This document shows, piece after piece, positions 25,173 to 34,127 of a stretch of DNA of 64,000 bases; within the stretch, counting starts at the first letter, position 1; each line of letters begins with the position of its first letter. The position numbers and the translations under genes were made by a program. The stretch is from Fodinibius sp051746985 (lineage in GTDB: Bacteria; Bacteroidota; Rhodothermia; Balneolales; Balneolaceae), in NCBI GenBank assembly GCA_051746985.1, contig JBNJFP010000003.1, positions 1 through 64,000 on the forward strand. Reading direction: 5' to 3'. The notes beneath the pieces were generated by a model. That model had not been told where the DNA came from. It ran no database searches and was given only the letters and a program-made list of their open reading frames with translations.

Positions 25173-26456
25173 ATGTCTTATACAGACAAATACACCACCG
25201 CCGAAGAAGCCGTAAAACTTATTAATTCGGGAGATCGCGTTTTTATCCATAGTGTGGCCGCCGCCCCGCAGCCACTCATTAATGCGATGACCGAACGGGC
25301 CCCGGAGCTTGAAGATATTGAGATTGTTCATCTGCATACCGAAGGGGAAGCACCCTATGTAAAACCGGAATACAGCGACACTTTTCATACCGATGCGCTG
25401 TTCGTGGGAGCCAACGTTCGCAAGGCGGTCAATGAGGGCAGTGCCGATTATTTGCCCATTTTTTTGAGTGAGGTGCCCGGCCTGTTTCGCCAGAATATTA
25501 TGCCCATCGACATGGCGTTAGTTCAGGTTTCTCCGCCCGATAAACACGGCTATTGCTCGTTGGGTGTTTCGGTGGATGCTTCTCGCGCAGCCCTGCAGGA
25601 GGCCAAACGGGCCATTGCGCTGGTAAATCCGAATATGCCACGTTCGCACGGAGATGGCATTTTTCATGCCAGTCGGTTTAATGCACTGGTAAAATCAGAG
25701 GAGCCGCTACACGAACATACGATTCCCGAGCCCACTAAAGTAGAACGGAAAATCGGCCAAAACTGTGCCGAGTTGGTCGAAGATGGGGCTACGTTGCAGA
25801 TGGGAATTGGGGCAATTCCCAATGCGGTGCTGGATGCACTGGATGATCATAAGGATCTGGGCATTCATACCGAGATGTTTTCGGATGGAGTAATGGATCT
25901 CGTAGAGAAGGGCGTCATCAATGGTAAGGAAAAAGCCACGCATCCCGAGAAAATCGTAGCCAGCTTTGTAATGGGCAGTCGGGAGCTGTACGACTTTGTG
26001 GATGATAATCCCATGATTGCCATGCTGGATGTGGAGTATGTTAATGACACGGCCGTGATCCGAAGAAATCCTAAAGTAACCGCGATTAATTCTGCAGTAG
26101 AAGTTGATATCACCGGACAGGTTTGCGCGGATTCTATTGGAACCTACCACTATTCGGGTGTGGGTGGGCAGATGGATTTTATTCGGGGCGCTTCGCTCAG
26201 TGAAGGAGGAAAGCCTATTATCGCACTGCCGTCAACTACCGGCCGGGGCGAAAGTAAAATTGTGCCTCATCTAAAGCAGGGTGCTGGAGTTGTTACAACC
26301 CGAGCGCACGTACATTATGTGGTTACTGAATACGGAGTTGCTAATCTGTACGGAAAAAACCTGCGCGATCGCGCCAAAGCGTTAATTGGCATTGCCCATC
26401 CCGATCATCGGGAATCTCTTCAGCAAGCTGTTCGCGAGCGGTTTAAGCACGTATAA
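25173..26456 (+). CDS. Acetyl-CoA hydrolase/CoA-transferase (4-hydroxybutyrate CoA-transferase-like)
   Basis: A 427-residue family I CoA-transferase of the acetyl-CoA hydrolase/transferase group (Cat1, Ach1, 4-HB CoA-transferase). Motifs include GIGAIPNAVLDAL, the catalytic Glu at 234 in GIHTEMFSDGV, the CoA-binding YSGVGGQMDFIRGA and the C-terminal VTEYGVANLYGK. It likely moves CoA between acetate and a short organic acid such as succinate or propionate, which would fit the methylmalonyl-CoA genes, but the substrate is inferred. It stands alone, ended by a strong terminator. Confidence 0.92.
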   Translation: MSYTDKYTTAEEAVKLINSGDRVFIHSVAAAPQPLINAMTERAPELEDIEIVHLHTEGEAPYVKPEYSDTFHTDALFVGANVRKAVNEGSADYLPIFLSEVPGLFRQNIMPIDMALVQVSPPDKHGYCSLGVSVDASRAALQEAKRAIALVNPNMPRSHGDGIFHASRFNALVKSEEPLHEHTIPEPTKVERKIGQNCAELVEDGATLQMGIGAIPNAVLDALDDHKDLGIHTEMFSDGVMDLVEKGVINGKEKATHPEKIVASFVMGSRELYDFVDDNPMIAMLDVEYVNDTAVIRRNPKVTAINSAVEVDITGQVCADSIGTYHYSGVGGQMDFIRGASLSEGGKPIIALPSTTGRGESKIVPHLKQGAGVVTTRAHVHYVVTEYGVANLYGKNLRDRAKALIGIAHPDHRESLQQAVRERFKHV

Positions 26457-26493
26457 TTCGGGCGCAGATCTAATTTCGTAATACATTGTCGGA

Positions 26494-26530
26494 AGGCTTC
26501 ATCTAACTCTTGTTTGATGAAGCCTTTTTT
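26494..26530 (+). terminator. Rho-independent terminator after acetyl-CoA hydrolase
   Basis: Perfect stem AGGCTTCATC..GATGAAGCCT with an A-rich-free loop of about 12 nt, followed by a T6 run, 38 bp after the stop codon. Confidence 0.88.
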
Positions 26531-26644
26531 ACTTCTATAGATAATTTTAACCCTATCTATAGGAGATAGATATTAACTTTGTTTAGTATTTTATAAACAA
26601 AGTTAATAGTTTGCGATTCTTTAGAATAAGAAGTTAGCATCAAC

Positions 26645-29374
26645 ATGAATATCAGTAACATCGGAAAAGATTTTAGGGCCCTTTTTACACTTGAGCCAGA
26701 GATAAGAGCACAGGCGTTGCTGATGTTTGCGTATAATTTTATTCTTCTTAATACACTGTACTTGCTAAAACCGGTACGCGACAGTTTATTCTTGGAGCAG
26801 GTAGGTGCTTATAACTTGCCATTTGTTTTTATTTTAACAGCCATCGCTGTTATTCCGATTTCTATTGGATATTCTCGCTTATCAAAGCGTCATTCAGTGG
26901 GATGGGTGGTATCAGTCGTGACGCTTTTCTTGGCCGCTAATTTGTTAGTGATATGGTTCTTCATCGAGATGAACAATATCTGGCTGTACTATGGATTTTA
27001 CATCTGGGTAAGTATTTACAGCGTGCTTATTACTTCTCAGTTCTGGTTGTTTGCCAATACCATTTTTAATTCGGTGCAGTCAAAAAAGATTTTTGGCTTT
27101 TTAAGTCTTGGTGCAATCGCGGGAGGTGTTTCAGGTGGAGAACTTACAGCTATATTTGTAAATCAGCTATCACTGCAGCCCGAATCGCTGCTTTTGATGT
27201 CAGCAGTGTTGATAATAGCCACCACACCATTGGTATGGGTGATTTTGAATAGTGGCAATACTGATCTTTCGAAAGTTGAATCTGTGGAAGGCTCAGAGGC
27301 TGAGGAGTCCATTTCCGGGAATCCGTTGAAAGAGATTCTTTCCCATAATCATTTGCTGTTGATTGTAGCCCTTATTGCCATTACAGTAATGGTTACAACG
27401 CTCATCGACTACCAATTTAAGACGGTGGCAGAAGCAGCATTTGATACTGAGGCAGCATTGACTGGCTTTATGGGAAAATTTTATGGGCGGGTGAGTCTTG
27501 TTGCACTTCTAATTCAGCTATTTATAGGAACGATATTTACCAAAAAGTATGGGGTTACGGGATCACTGTTGCTACTGCCACTTGCGTTATTAATTAGTGC
27601 GGGGGGGATGCTGCTGGTTCCGGGGCTGGTTGCCGGTACCTTAAGTCGCGGTATCGATCAAACGCTGAAGCATTCCATCGATCGTACCGGACGTGAACTG
27701 CTTTTTGTTCCCCTTCCTAAAAAGCTAAAGAATCGGGTAAAAGTATTTATTGATCTTTTTGTAGATCATGGTGCGCAGGGACTAACAGGACTACTGTTGC
27801 TGGGATTAACGTTTGGACTCAGTCTTGATGTGCAAGAGATTTCGGTTGTAGTGATTACATTGCTTGTCGCTTGGGTTGTAATCGCCAAGATGGCCGGAAA
27901 CTCGTATATAGATGTATTTCGCAACACGCTGAAGCGCAAAGTCAGGGGAAGCTGGAGAAAAAACGAGCAAAAGAAAAGTCGATATAAAAAAGCCAACAAA
28001 GAAAGTATTCAGCAGTTGCTGCACAGTGATGAGGAATCAGACCTGCTGTGGGCCCTGGAGATTATGGCAAAAGAAGATATAGAGATTAAGCCTGAGCTGT
28101 TGATTGAGAATTTAAATCACTCGAGCTGCAAGGTACGCATTAAGGTGGTGCGGCTGCTGCGAAAACGAGAGTTTGGTAGCTGGGTTGATGAGGTAATGGG
28201 TCTGGCCTACGACAATGATGCTGATGTACGTATGGAGGCGATTAGATATGTGTATCAGTTTTATGAAGGTGATCGCCGTGAGAAGTTAACGGTAGGATTA
28301 CACCATGATGATGCTCGTGTACGAGCGGTGGCCATGGCCTTGATAGCTGAAGAGGGCGATGAAGATGAGCAACGGTTGATAACAAAGAATCTACTTGAAG
28401 AAGCGGTACATTTTGACGGTCAATTTGGGCAAGAGCTTCGCAAACAGGCTGCAAAAGTGTTGGGTGAAATGTATGATCCAGATTATGCCCAACTCCTTAA
28501 AGAGTTACTTAGCGATGAACATCCATCCGTGGTAAAGCAAGCCATTACAAGTGCGGGTAAGGTGCAAGATCGTCGGTTTGTGCACGAACTGTTGCTGTTG
28601 ATGGGGAATGGTATTTATCGAAAAGCAGTGGAGCAGGCTCTTCGTGGATACGGAAGCCGAATTTATGGCACTATGTACGACCACATGATCGACGCACAAT
28701 TGCCGGTATCAACGCGGCGATATATCCCCTGGCTATTTTCACAGACGGTAAACGAAGATTCGTGGGAGATTCTGAAGATGAGTCTCAAATTCTGTTCTAT
28801 TCCCATTCGGCACGGCATTATCAAAGCACTCTTGCGAATGCGGAAGCAGCAACCGTCTCTTCGAATTTCAGATGAAATTATTGGTCAAAATATTGAGCTC
28901 GAAATAGAGCGGTATTCCAAGCTTGCAAAAGCACTTTCGTTCTATCGTGAAGGTAAGATGGTTTTGGCTGAAGATGCCGATGAGATCTTGGAATATGAGA
29001 TTGAACAGACGTTTGAAAATATGTTTCGGCTTTTAAGCCTAAACAATAATATGGATGATATCGACAATGCCTTTAAGGCAATTGTGGGTGATAATTTACA
29101 TTTGAGGTCAGATGCCATCGAGTTCATTGAGAATCTCATTCCCTGGGATGTACGTAAGTTGCTGATCCCCATTCTGGAAACCTACCACAACAATGCGCTG
29201 CCGGCCAACAGCTTTAGTAGCTCGCTCACCGATACCGAAGAGGTGCTGTACTTCCTAAAAGAAATTTGTCATGCGGAGCTGGAGCGGAAGTTAACTCCCG
29301 ACCTTGAAACTGAACACGAGTTAGGCTCGCAAGCATTACTGGAAACAAAAATTAAGGCTGATCTCGATAGTTAG
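26645..29374 (+). CDS. ATP/ADP translocase-like (NTT) membrane domain fused to HEAT-like repeats
   Basis: A 909-residue protein. Residues about 20-425 carry some 11-12 hydrophobic helices and resemble the NTT/Tlc nucleotide transporter family and related MFS-like members: LNTLYLLKPVRDSLFLE at the first helix, QFWLFANTIFNSVQSKKIFGFLSLGAIAGG and LLFVPLPKKLKNRVKVFID. After a basic linker (about 430-455), residues 460-720 are HEAT-like alpha-helical repeats (DNDADVRMEAIRYVYQF, HDDARVRAVAMALIAEEGD, DEHPSVVKQAITSAGK). The remaining helical tail has no known domain. The transported nucleotide and direction are unknown; in free-living bacteria such fusions are uncharacterised. It starts a tight operon, with its stop one base before the ATG of the outer-membrane barrel gene. 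Confidence 0.9.
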   Translation: MNISNIGKDFRALFTLEPEIRAQALLMFAYNFILLNTLYLLKPVRDSLFLEQVGAYNLPFVFILTAIAVIPISIGYSRLSKRHSVGWVVSVVTLFLAANLLVIWFFIEMNNIWLYYGFYIWVSIYSVLITSQFWLFANTIFNSVQSKKIFGFLSLGAIAGGVSGGELTAIFVNQLSLQPESLLLMSAVLIIATTPLVWVILNSGNTDLSKVESVEGSEAEESISGNPLKEILSHNHLLLIVALIAITVMVTTLIDYQFKTVAEAAFDTEAALTGFMGKFYGRVSLVALLIQLFIGTIFTKKYGVTGSLLLLPLALLISAGGMLLVPGLVAGTLSRGIDQTLKHSIDRTGRELLFVPLPKKLKNRVKVFIDLFVDHGAQGLTGLLLLGLTFGLSLDVQEISVVVITLLVAWVVIAKMAGNSYIDVFRNTLKRKVRGSWRKNEQKKSRYKKANKESIQQLLHSDEESDLLWALEIMAKEDIEIKPELLIENLNHSSCKVRIKVVRLLRKREFGSWVDEVMGLAYDNDADVRMEAIRYVYQFYEGDRREKLTVGLHHDDARVRAVAMALIAEEGDEDEQRLITKNLLEEAVHFDGQFGQELRKQAAKVLGEMYDPDYAQLLKELLSDEHPSVVKQAITSAGKVQDRRFVHELLLLMGNGIYRKAVEQALRGYGSRIYGTMYDHMIDAQLPVSTRRYIPWLFSQTVNEDSWEILKMSLKFCSIPIRHGIIKALLRMRKQQPSLRISDEIIGQNIELEIERYSKLAKALSFYREGKMVLAEDADEILEYEIEQTFENMFRLLSLNNNMDDIDNAFKAIVGDNLHLRSDAIEFIENLIPWDVRKLLIPILETYHNNALPANSFSSSLTDTEEVLYFLKEICHAELERKLTPDLETEHELGSQALLETKIKADLDS

Positions 29375-29375
29375 C

Positions 29376-30650
29376 ATGAGATATCAAAACGAAACATATC
29401 AAAAAAGTACGATAGCAATACACCTGGCCGTTGCCTTTTTTGTGTTGGGGTTGATCTATCCGCTGCCGGTATTTTCGCAGGCGGACTTAAGCAATACCGA
29501 TGAGAATGATTCCAATGCGGTTCCATACAAAACTGAGCGAAGTGTCGGCTACCATGTGCTGGCGGCCCCGTCATACCTTTTGCATTGGGCAAGTCGTCCG
29601 CTGGGATACGCTGTAAAGTATGCAGAGGAAGAATTTCCACACTGGTTTGAAGGAGAGCGTGGTCCTTATGGCTTTTTGCCATTGGTAGAAATCGGGGGGG
29701 AGGAAGGGTTTGCTGCGGGCGCGCTTCTGTATCACGATCACCTGTTTTTTGAAGATCACCGGGCACGGGCAGAGATTTTATTTGGCTCGCAGGTGTATAA
29801 TGAGTTTGATCTGCAATACCGGATACCAATTAAAGGGGTTGTAAATAGTAATCTCACATTCGAGGGGGAGTACGAAAATGCTCCAGAGCGTTCGTACTAC
29901 TTGAACAATACCAATGAGGATCTAAGTTACGCCAGCGAATTTGGAAATATTCAGGTTGACTATAAACAGCAAATAAATAGCTGGTTGCAAACCCAAGTTA
30001 ATGCAGCTTTTCGAGACAGAACTATCAAAACGAGTAGTTATGAGGATAATCTTAATGAACAGATTCCTACATCGTTGCTCGGTAATAACAAGCTATTATC
30101 GTTGGGCAACAACTGGACTTTTAATTATAAAAATGGACGCAAGCGAACCTTGAGTGGCACACAGTACAAGGTGGGTGTCGGATGGACGCAATCAACCAAA
30201 AACGCCGATTTGAAATTTTTAGATTACCGCGCAGAGATCCATCACTTTTTGCCTGTTCCTATTTTACCTGAAACCAGACGACTGGGCATCAAGATGCAAC
30301 TTCAAAAACAGGAAAATATGGGATCTGCTTCTATCCCTTTCTATGAGTTGAATTCCCTTGGCGGAAGACGTGATCTTCGTGGCTTTCCCAGTAACCGATT
30401 TCGGGCGGTTGGAACGGTATTGGTGACGGCCGAATATCGCTATCCAATATGGGACTTTATGGACATGGTGATATTTGCCGACCAGGGTCAGCCGTTTAAC
30501 AGCTACAGCGATATTTCATTGGTTGATTTTCGCTCATCATACGGATTCGGATTTCATCTGTTGTCACAGCAGGGGTTGGCCTTCCGATCAGAGTTTGCAT
30601 TCAGCAACGAAGGCGGTCGATTTATCATCAGTATAACTCCAAACTTTTAG
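29376..30650 (+). CDS. Omp85/BamA-TamA family outer-membrane beta-barrel protein without POTRA domains
   Basis: A 424-residue exported protein. An N-terminal signal sequence (hydrophobic residues about 13-32, cleavage near VFSQA) is followed by a beta-barrel. The C-terminal third has the Omp85 signatures: SLGGRRDLRGFPSNRF (the lid-lock xRGF-type loop), VTAEYRYPIWDF, MVIFADQGQ, and a terminal strand ending in Phe. No POTRA repeats are present between signal peptide and barrel. Barrels of this type occur in Bacteroidota fused or linked to metallophosphoesterases (from memory), and here a phosphatase gene lies two genes downstream. The cargo or substrate is unknown. Confidence 0.88.
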   Translation: MRYQNETYQKSTIAIHLAVAFFVLGLIYPLPVFSQADLSNTDENDSNAVPYKTERSVGYHVLAAPSYLLHWASRPLGYAVKYAEEEFPHWFEGERGPYGFLPLVEIGGEEGFAAGALLYHDHLFFEDHRARAEILFGSQVYNEFDLQYRIPIKGVVNSNLTFEGEYENAPERSYYLNNTNEDLSYASEFGNIQVDYKQQINSWLQTQVNAAFRDRTIKTSSYEDNLNEQIPTSLLGNNKLLSLGNNWTFNYKNGRKRTLSGTQYKVGVGWTQSTKNADLKFLDYRAEIHHFLPVPILPETRRLGIKMQLQKQENMGSASIPFYELNSLGGRRDLRGFPSNRFRAVGTVLVTAEYRYPIWDFMDMVIFADQGQPFNSYSDISLVDFRSSYGFGFHLLSQQGLAFRSEFAFSNEGGRFIISITPNF

Positions 30651-30656
30651 CAGAAA

Positions 30657-32342
30657 ATGATCATTCGAGGCCGGTATATTTTAGGAGCTTTGTTAATGGG
30701 GGTTATGATTTTTGGGCAAGGCTGTTCTGCGACGAAGCCGTATGCCGAGGGAAATGTAAAGACGTTTGATCCCGATACAACTCGCATTGAGATGCCAAAG
30801 GAGCAGCCGCAATACCAGTATTGGGATCGCATCGATAATTCCATTTTTCATCAGCTCGAAAAGCCGCTGGACTTAAATCGCCCAGTTCGTTTTGTGGGTC
30901 GTAAACTGGGAGTGAGCGACAAACGCCAGGCGGATAATATTAATAAGCTGGATGAAGTGCCCGAGTCGAGCTGGTACACCCACCGCCATTATTATGAAGA
31001 GATGAGTCCCGAAGAGTTGTCAAATGGCCCCAACACGGTAGCACCAAATACCGATGGGATATGGACGATTTTCAGGGCAAAATTAGAAGGAGCCAACTCT
31101 GGCTTTTTTATTGAGGATGAAAATGGAAATCGCTATCTCATAAAATTTGACGGCTATAACTATCCCGAGTTAACAACTGCTGCTGATGCTATTTCTACTA
31201 AGATATTTTATGCTGCGGGCTACACCGTTCCCGAATCTGCTATCGTTTATTTTGATCCCGATAAAGTGAGTATTGAAGAAGGTGTGACCATCGAAGAAAA
31301 CGGAGAAAAACGTCCCATGACGATGGATGATTACCGCGCCATCGTTGCAAAACGTCCCGCTAATGAAGAAGGAAATATAAGGGCTCTGGCCAGTAAATTT
31401 GTAGCCGGTATTCCATTGGGTCCGTGGAATTTTGAGGGTACAGTCAAAGATGATCCCAATGATCGGGTGGCGCATGAACACCGCCGCGAGCTGCGAGGCA
31501 TGCGGGTGATTAGTTCGTGGCTTAATGATACCGACCGGCGCGACGCCAACACGATGGCCGTCTATAATGATCAGGGCTATATCGATCATTATGTGCAGGA
31601 TTTTGGAAACACGCTGGGTGCCAATGGCACGTCCATTCATCAACCCATACAAGGTCAGGCTTACTTGATTGACCCGCGATACATGTTGGTGTCAGCAATT
31701 TCAATGGGTGGGTATGTTACGCCTTGGGAAACGATTGAGCCGGAAGTTTCACATCCTTCAGTGGGATATTTCAGAGCTGATGTTTTTAAACCCGGTCGCT
31801 GGGTGCCCACGCATCCGCTGCCGCCTTTCGAAAATATGACGCTGCGCGATGCGTTTTGGGGTGCCAAGCAAGTGATGAGTTTTTCGGATGAGGATATTCG
31901 GGCTATTGTAGAAACAGGCACCTATTCAGATCCAGAAGCTGCAGAATATATCATTGAAACACTTGCCCAGCGTCGAGATAAAATAGGTCGCTACTGGTTT
32001 GCCAAGATGAATCCCTTAGATCAATTTAAGGTACAGTTGCAGGATAATAGGCTTCAACTTTCGTTTAAGGATTTGAGTGTAAGCAGTGGCTTGGTAGATG
32101 CTTCGGAACATAAATATCAGGTTGCGATTGCATCCGAAAATAATACGTTTTCGCTAAGGAAAGAAGTGTATAAGCCGGAACTTGAAATAGAGCTCAATGA
32201 TGATATTTCCCAAGATGATTTTTTGCGATTTGAGATTAAAACGTTGGGCAGTGATCTAACTGGCGATGGCAAGTTGGTAACGGTGTACGTTGCGTTAAAT
32301 CATGATAAAAATCGAGTAACAGGTATTCTGCGCGAAGAATAA
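30657..32342 (+). CDS. Predicted lipoprotein with protein-kinase-like fold (HipA/FAM20-like signature)
   Basis: A 561-residue protein with a signal peptide ending at a Cys (C23, FGQGC; a weak lipobox). I do not recognise a named family, but residues about 135-330 read like an atypical kinase. There is a glycine-containing hairpin (AKLEGANSGFF, 141-151), a strand with Lys163 (YLIKFDG) and a hinge-like ASKFVAGIPLGPWNF. A catalytic-loop-like WLNDTDRRDAN (D291/D293, N298) is followed by YVQDFGNTLG with a DFG at 315-317. The order of these elements matches kinases of the HipA/FAM20/CotH type. The C-terminal part (about 440-561) looks like a beta-sandwich. If it is a kinase it would act outside the cytoplasm. 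It sits 6 bp after the Omp85 gene and 14 bp before the phosphatase gene. Confidence 0.8.
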   Translation: MIIRGRYILGALLMGVMIFGQGCSATKPYAEGNVKTFDPDTTRIEMPKEQPQYQYWDRIDNSIFHQLEKPLDLNRPVRFVGRKLGVSDKRQADNINKLDEVPESSWYTHRHYYEEMSPEELSNGPNTVAPNTDGIWTIFRAKLEGANSGFFIEDENGNRYLIKFDGYNYPELTTAADAISTKIFYAAGYTVPESAIVYFDPDKVSIEEGVTIEENGEKRPMTMDDYRAIVAKRPANEEGNIRALASKFVAGIPLGPWNFEGTVKDDPNDRVAHEHRRELRGMRVISSWLNDTDRRDANTMAVYNDQGYIDHYVQDFGNTLGANGTSIHQPIQGQAYLIDPRYMLVSAISMGGYVTPWETIEPEVSHPSVGYFRADVFKPGRWVPTHPLPPFENMTLRDAFWGAKQVMSFSDEDIRAIVETGTYSDPEAAEYIIETLAQRRDKIGRYWFAKMNPLDQFKVQLQDNRLQLSFKDLSVSSGLVDASEHKYQVAIASENNTFSLRKEVYKPELEIELNDDISQDDFLRFEIKTLGSDLTGDGKLVTVYVALNHDKNRVTGILREE

Positions 32343-32356
32343 TTGACAATAATCAG

Positions 32357-33511
32357 ATGAAAAGGCTATTTCTTTTAATATTAATCCCGATTTTTCTTTC
32401 GGGGTGCGTTTCCACTAAGCCCCCATCAGCTGATGAAGTGCCGGTGGTAGAACAAAGCCAGCAGCCTGGTGAAGGTGAACGGTTATATTCTGTTTACTTG
32501 GTGGGAGATGCCGGTGAAGCAACGCTTAATCCGCTTGAGCCGAGTTTGTCGGTATTGAGCGAAAAACTGCAGGAAGCCGGGAAACACAGCGCGGTTGTTT
32601 TTTTAGGAGATAATGTCTATCCCCATGGATTGCCCCGCAAGGATCATCGCAAACGAGAACGGGCTGAGAATCACCTAAATGCGCAGTTTAAATCCATTGA
32701 AAATTATGCGGGGAAAGTGCTTTTTTTGGCGGGTAATCATGACTGGGATTCAAGTCGGCGGCGTGGTTTGCGGGCGGTGCAGCGTCAGGAACGGTTTATA
32801 GAAGAGTCATTGGATCGTGGGAATGTTTTTTTACCTGATAATGGGGAGCCTGGGCCGGCCGTAGTACAAACTGGGAAAGAGGATTTTGAGCTGTCCATTG
32901 TGGCACTAAATACCCAGTGGTGGTTGCATCCCTATAACAAACCGGGCGCAGAAACGGATAGTGTCTTCGATGTTACAAGTGAGCAGGCGATCCAACAGGT
33001 GCGTGAAGCGGTAACTGACGAGGATGCCGATCAGGTATTGGTGGTAGGGCATCATCCGATGTATTCGAATGGAATAAATGGTGGAAAATTTCCATTAAAA
33101 ACGCATTTTCTTCCTCCTGTGGGAGGGTCATTGTATGTGTGGTATCGAAATACTTGGGGGACTGGTCAGGATATTTCAAGCACAAAGTATCAGGCAATGA
33201 AGCAGCAGCTAACGGATGTTTTTGCCGAGCGAGATCCGTTGATTTATGCTTCGGGACATGATCATAGCCTGCAGTATATCACTTTTGATGATGAGCGACG
33301 TAACCAATATTATGTCGTCAGCGGATCGGCGACCATTTCCAGTTATGTGAGAAATCCCGATTTACCCAGCTTTGGTATTCAACAAAAAGGATTTTCGGCA
33401 GTACATTATTATGAAAATGGCGTTTGGGTTGAGTTCTGGAATGATGACGGCAAGCGGCTTTTTGAACAGCAGATCGCTGCTGGATCAAAACAAAAACGAT
33501 TGGCAAAATAA
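32357..33511 (+). CDS. Purple-acid-phosphatase-like metallophosphoesterase lipoprotein
   Basis: A 384-residue lipoprotein (lipobox FLSGC, C17) with a calcineurin-like phosphoesterase domain. All metal motifs are present in the purple acid phosphatase form: GDAG (D51), FLGDNVYPHG (D85 and the iron-ligand-type Tyr88), AGNHDWD, VGHHPMYSNG and ASGHDHSLQY. The last two closely resemble mammalian tartrate-resistant acid phosphatase. It probably removes phosphate from an envelope or extracellular substrate. It lies 14 bp downstream of the kinase-like lipoprotein gene, so a phosphorylation/dephosphorylation pair is an attractive reading. Confidence 0.92.
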   Translation: MKRLFLLILIPIFLSGCVSTKPPSADEVPVVEQSQQPGEGERLYSVYLVGDAGEATLNPLEPSLSVLSEKLQEAGKHSAVVFLGDNVYPHGLPRKDHRKRERAENHLNAQFKSIENYAGKVLFLAGNHDWDSSRRRGLRAVQRQERFIEESLDRGNVFLPDNGEPGPAVVQTGKEDFELSIVALNTQWWLHPYNKPGAETDSVFDVTSEQAIQQVREAVTDEDADQVLVVGHHPMYSNGINGGKFPLKTHFLPPVGGSLYVWYRNTWGTGQDISSTKYQAMKQQLTDVFAERDPLIYASGHDHSLQYITFDDERRNQYYVVSGSATISSYVRNPDLPSFGIQQKGFSAVHYYENGVWVEFWNDDGKRLFEQQIAAGSKQKRLAK

Positions 33512-33529
33512 CTAAGATAGGGTAGCATT

Positions 33530-34015
33530 ATGAAGGCGGTAGATGAAAAGATATATAAGAAAAAAAAGAAGTTTGTAGAAGAGGTTAGTCTCATTTTTGA
33601 GGAGCAGGGACATTCTCGAATCAGCGGACAAATTTTGGGCTGGCTACATGTGTGCAAGCCGGAGGCACAGTCGTTTAATGATTTGGTTGAGCATCTAAAT
33701 GTTAGTAAGGCATCGATCAGTAATATGACGCGTTTGCTAATTCAGTCGGGATTCATTGAAAAAGTGCGGATTCCTGGCAAGCGCCAAACATACTTCAAGT
33801 TGGTTGAACATGCCTGGTGTAAGGTGATGGAACGGCATCTCGAAAAAATGAAGCAATTACGCGATATATCGGCAAAATATCAAGAAGTGTTGGATGCCGA
33901 GGGGGAAGGGAGAATTGATCGGTTAAATCAGATGCATGATTTCTACGACTTTGTTACAGAAAATTTTCCGGATTCGATCGAGGATTATAAAAAGAGTTGT
34001 GGCAATGCTGACTAA
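33530..34015 (+). CDS. GbsR/MarR family transcriptional regulator
   Basis: A 161-residue winged-helix regulator resembling GbsR-type MarR relatives (COG1510). The HTH is QSFNDLVEHLNVSKASISNMTRLLIQSGFIEKV, followed by wing GKRQTYFKL and a long C-terminal helical region for dimerisation. GbsR-type proteins respond to choline or glycine betaine in Bacillus; the ligand here is unknown. It begins 18 bp after the phosphatase gene and so may be the last gene of the NTT-Omp85-kinase-phosphatase operon and its controller. Confidence 0.88.
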   Translation: MKAVDEKIYKKKKKFVEEVSLIFEEQGHSRISGQILGWLHVCKPEAQSFNDLVEHLNVSKASISNMTRLLIQSGFIEKVRIPGKRQTYFKLVEHAWCKVMERHLEKMKQLRDISAKYQEVLDAEGEGRIDRLNQMHDFYDFVTENFPDSIEDYKKSCGNAD

Positions 34016-34127
34016 GTAGGTTATTCAACGGTTTTTTGCTAATTCGCTTCTTTCTGAAACGCCTTCCTTTGATAAGACGTTGTTCATGATGCAATGAATG
34101 AACAGGTTATAAAAAACAGTATTTTTT

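Noticed and set aside
26645..29374. Sign of an obligate intracellular lifestyle
   Set aside because: An NTT-type transporter alone does not show this; the rest of the window (surface uptake locus, broad metabolism) suggests a free-living organism.
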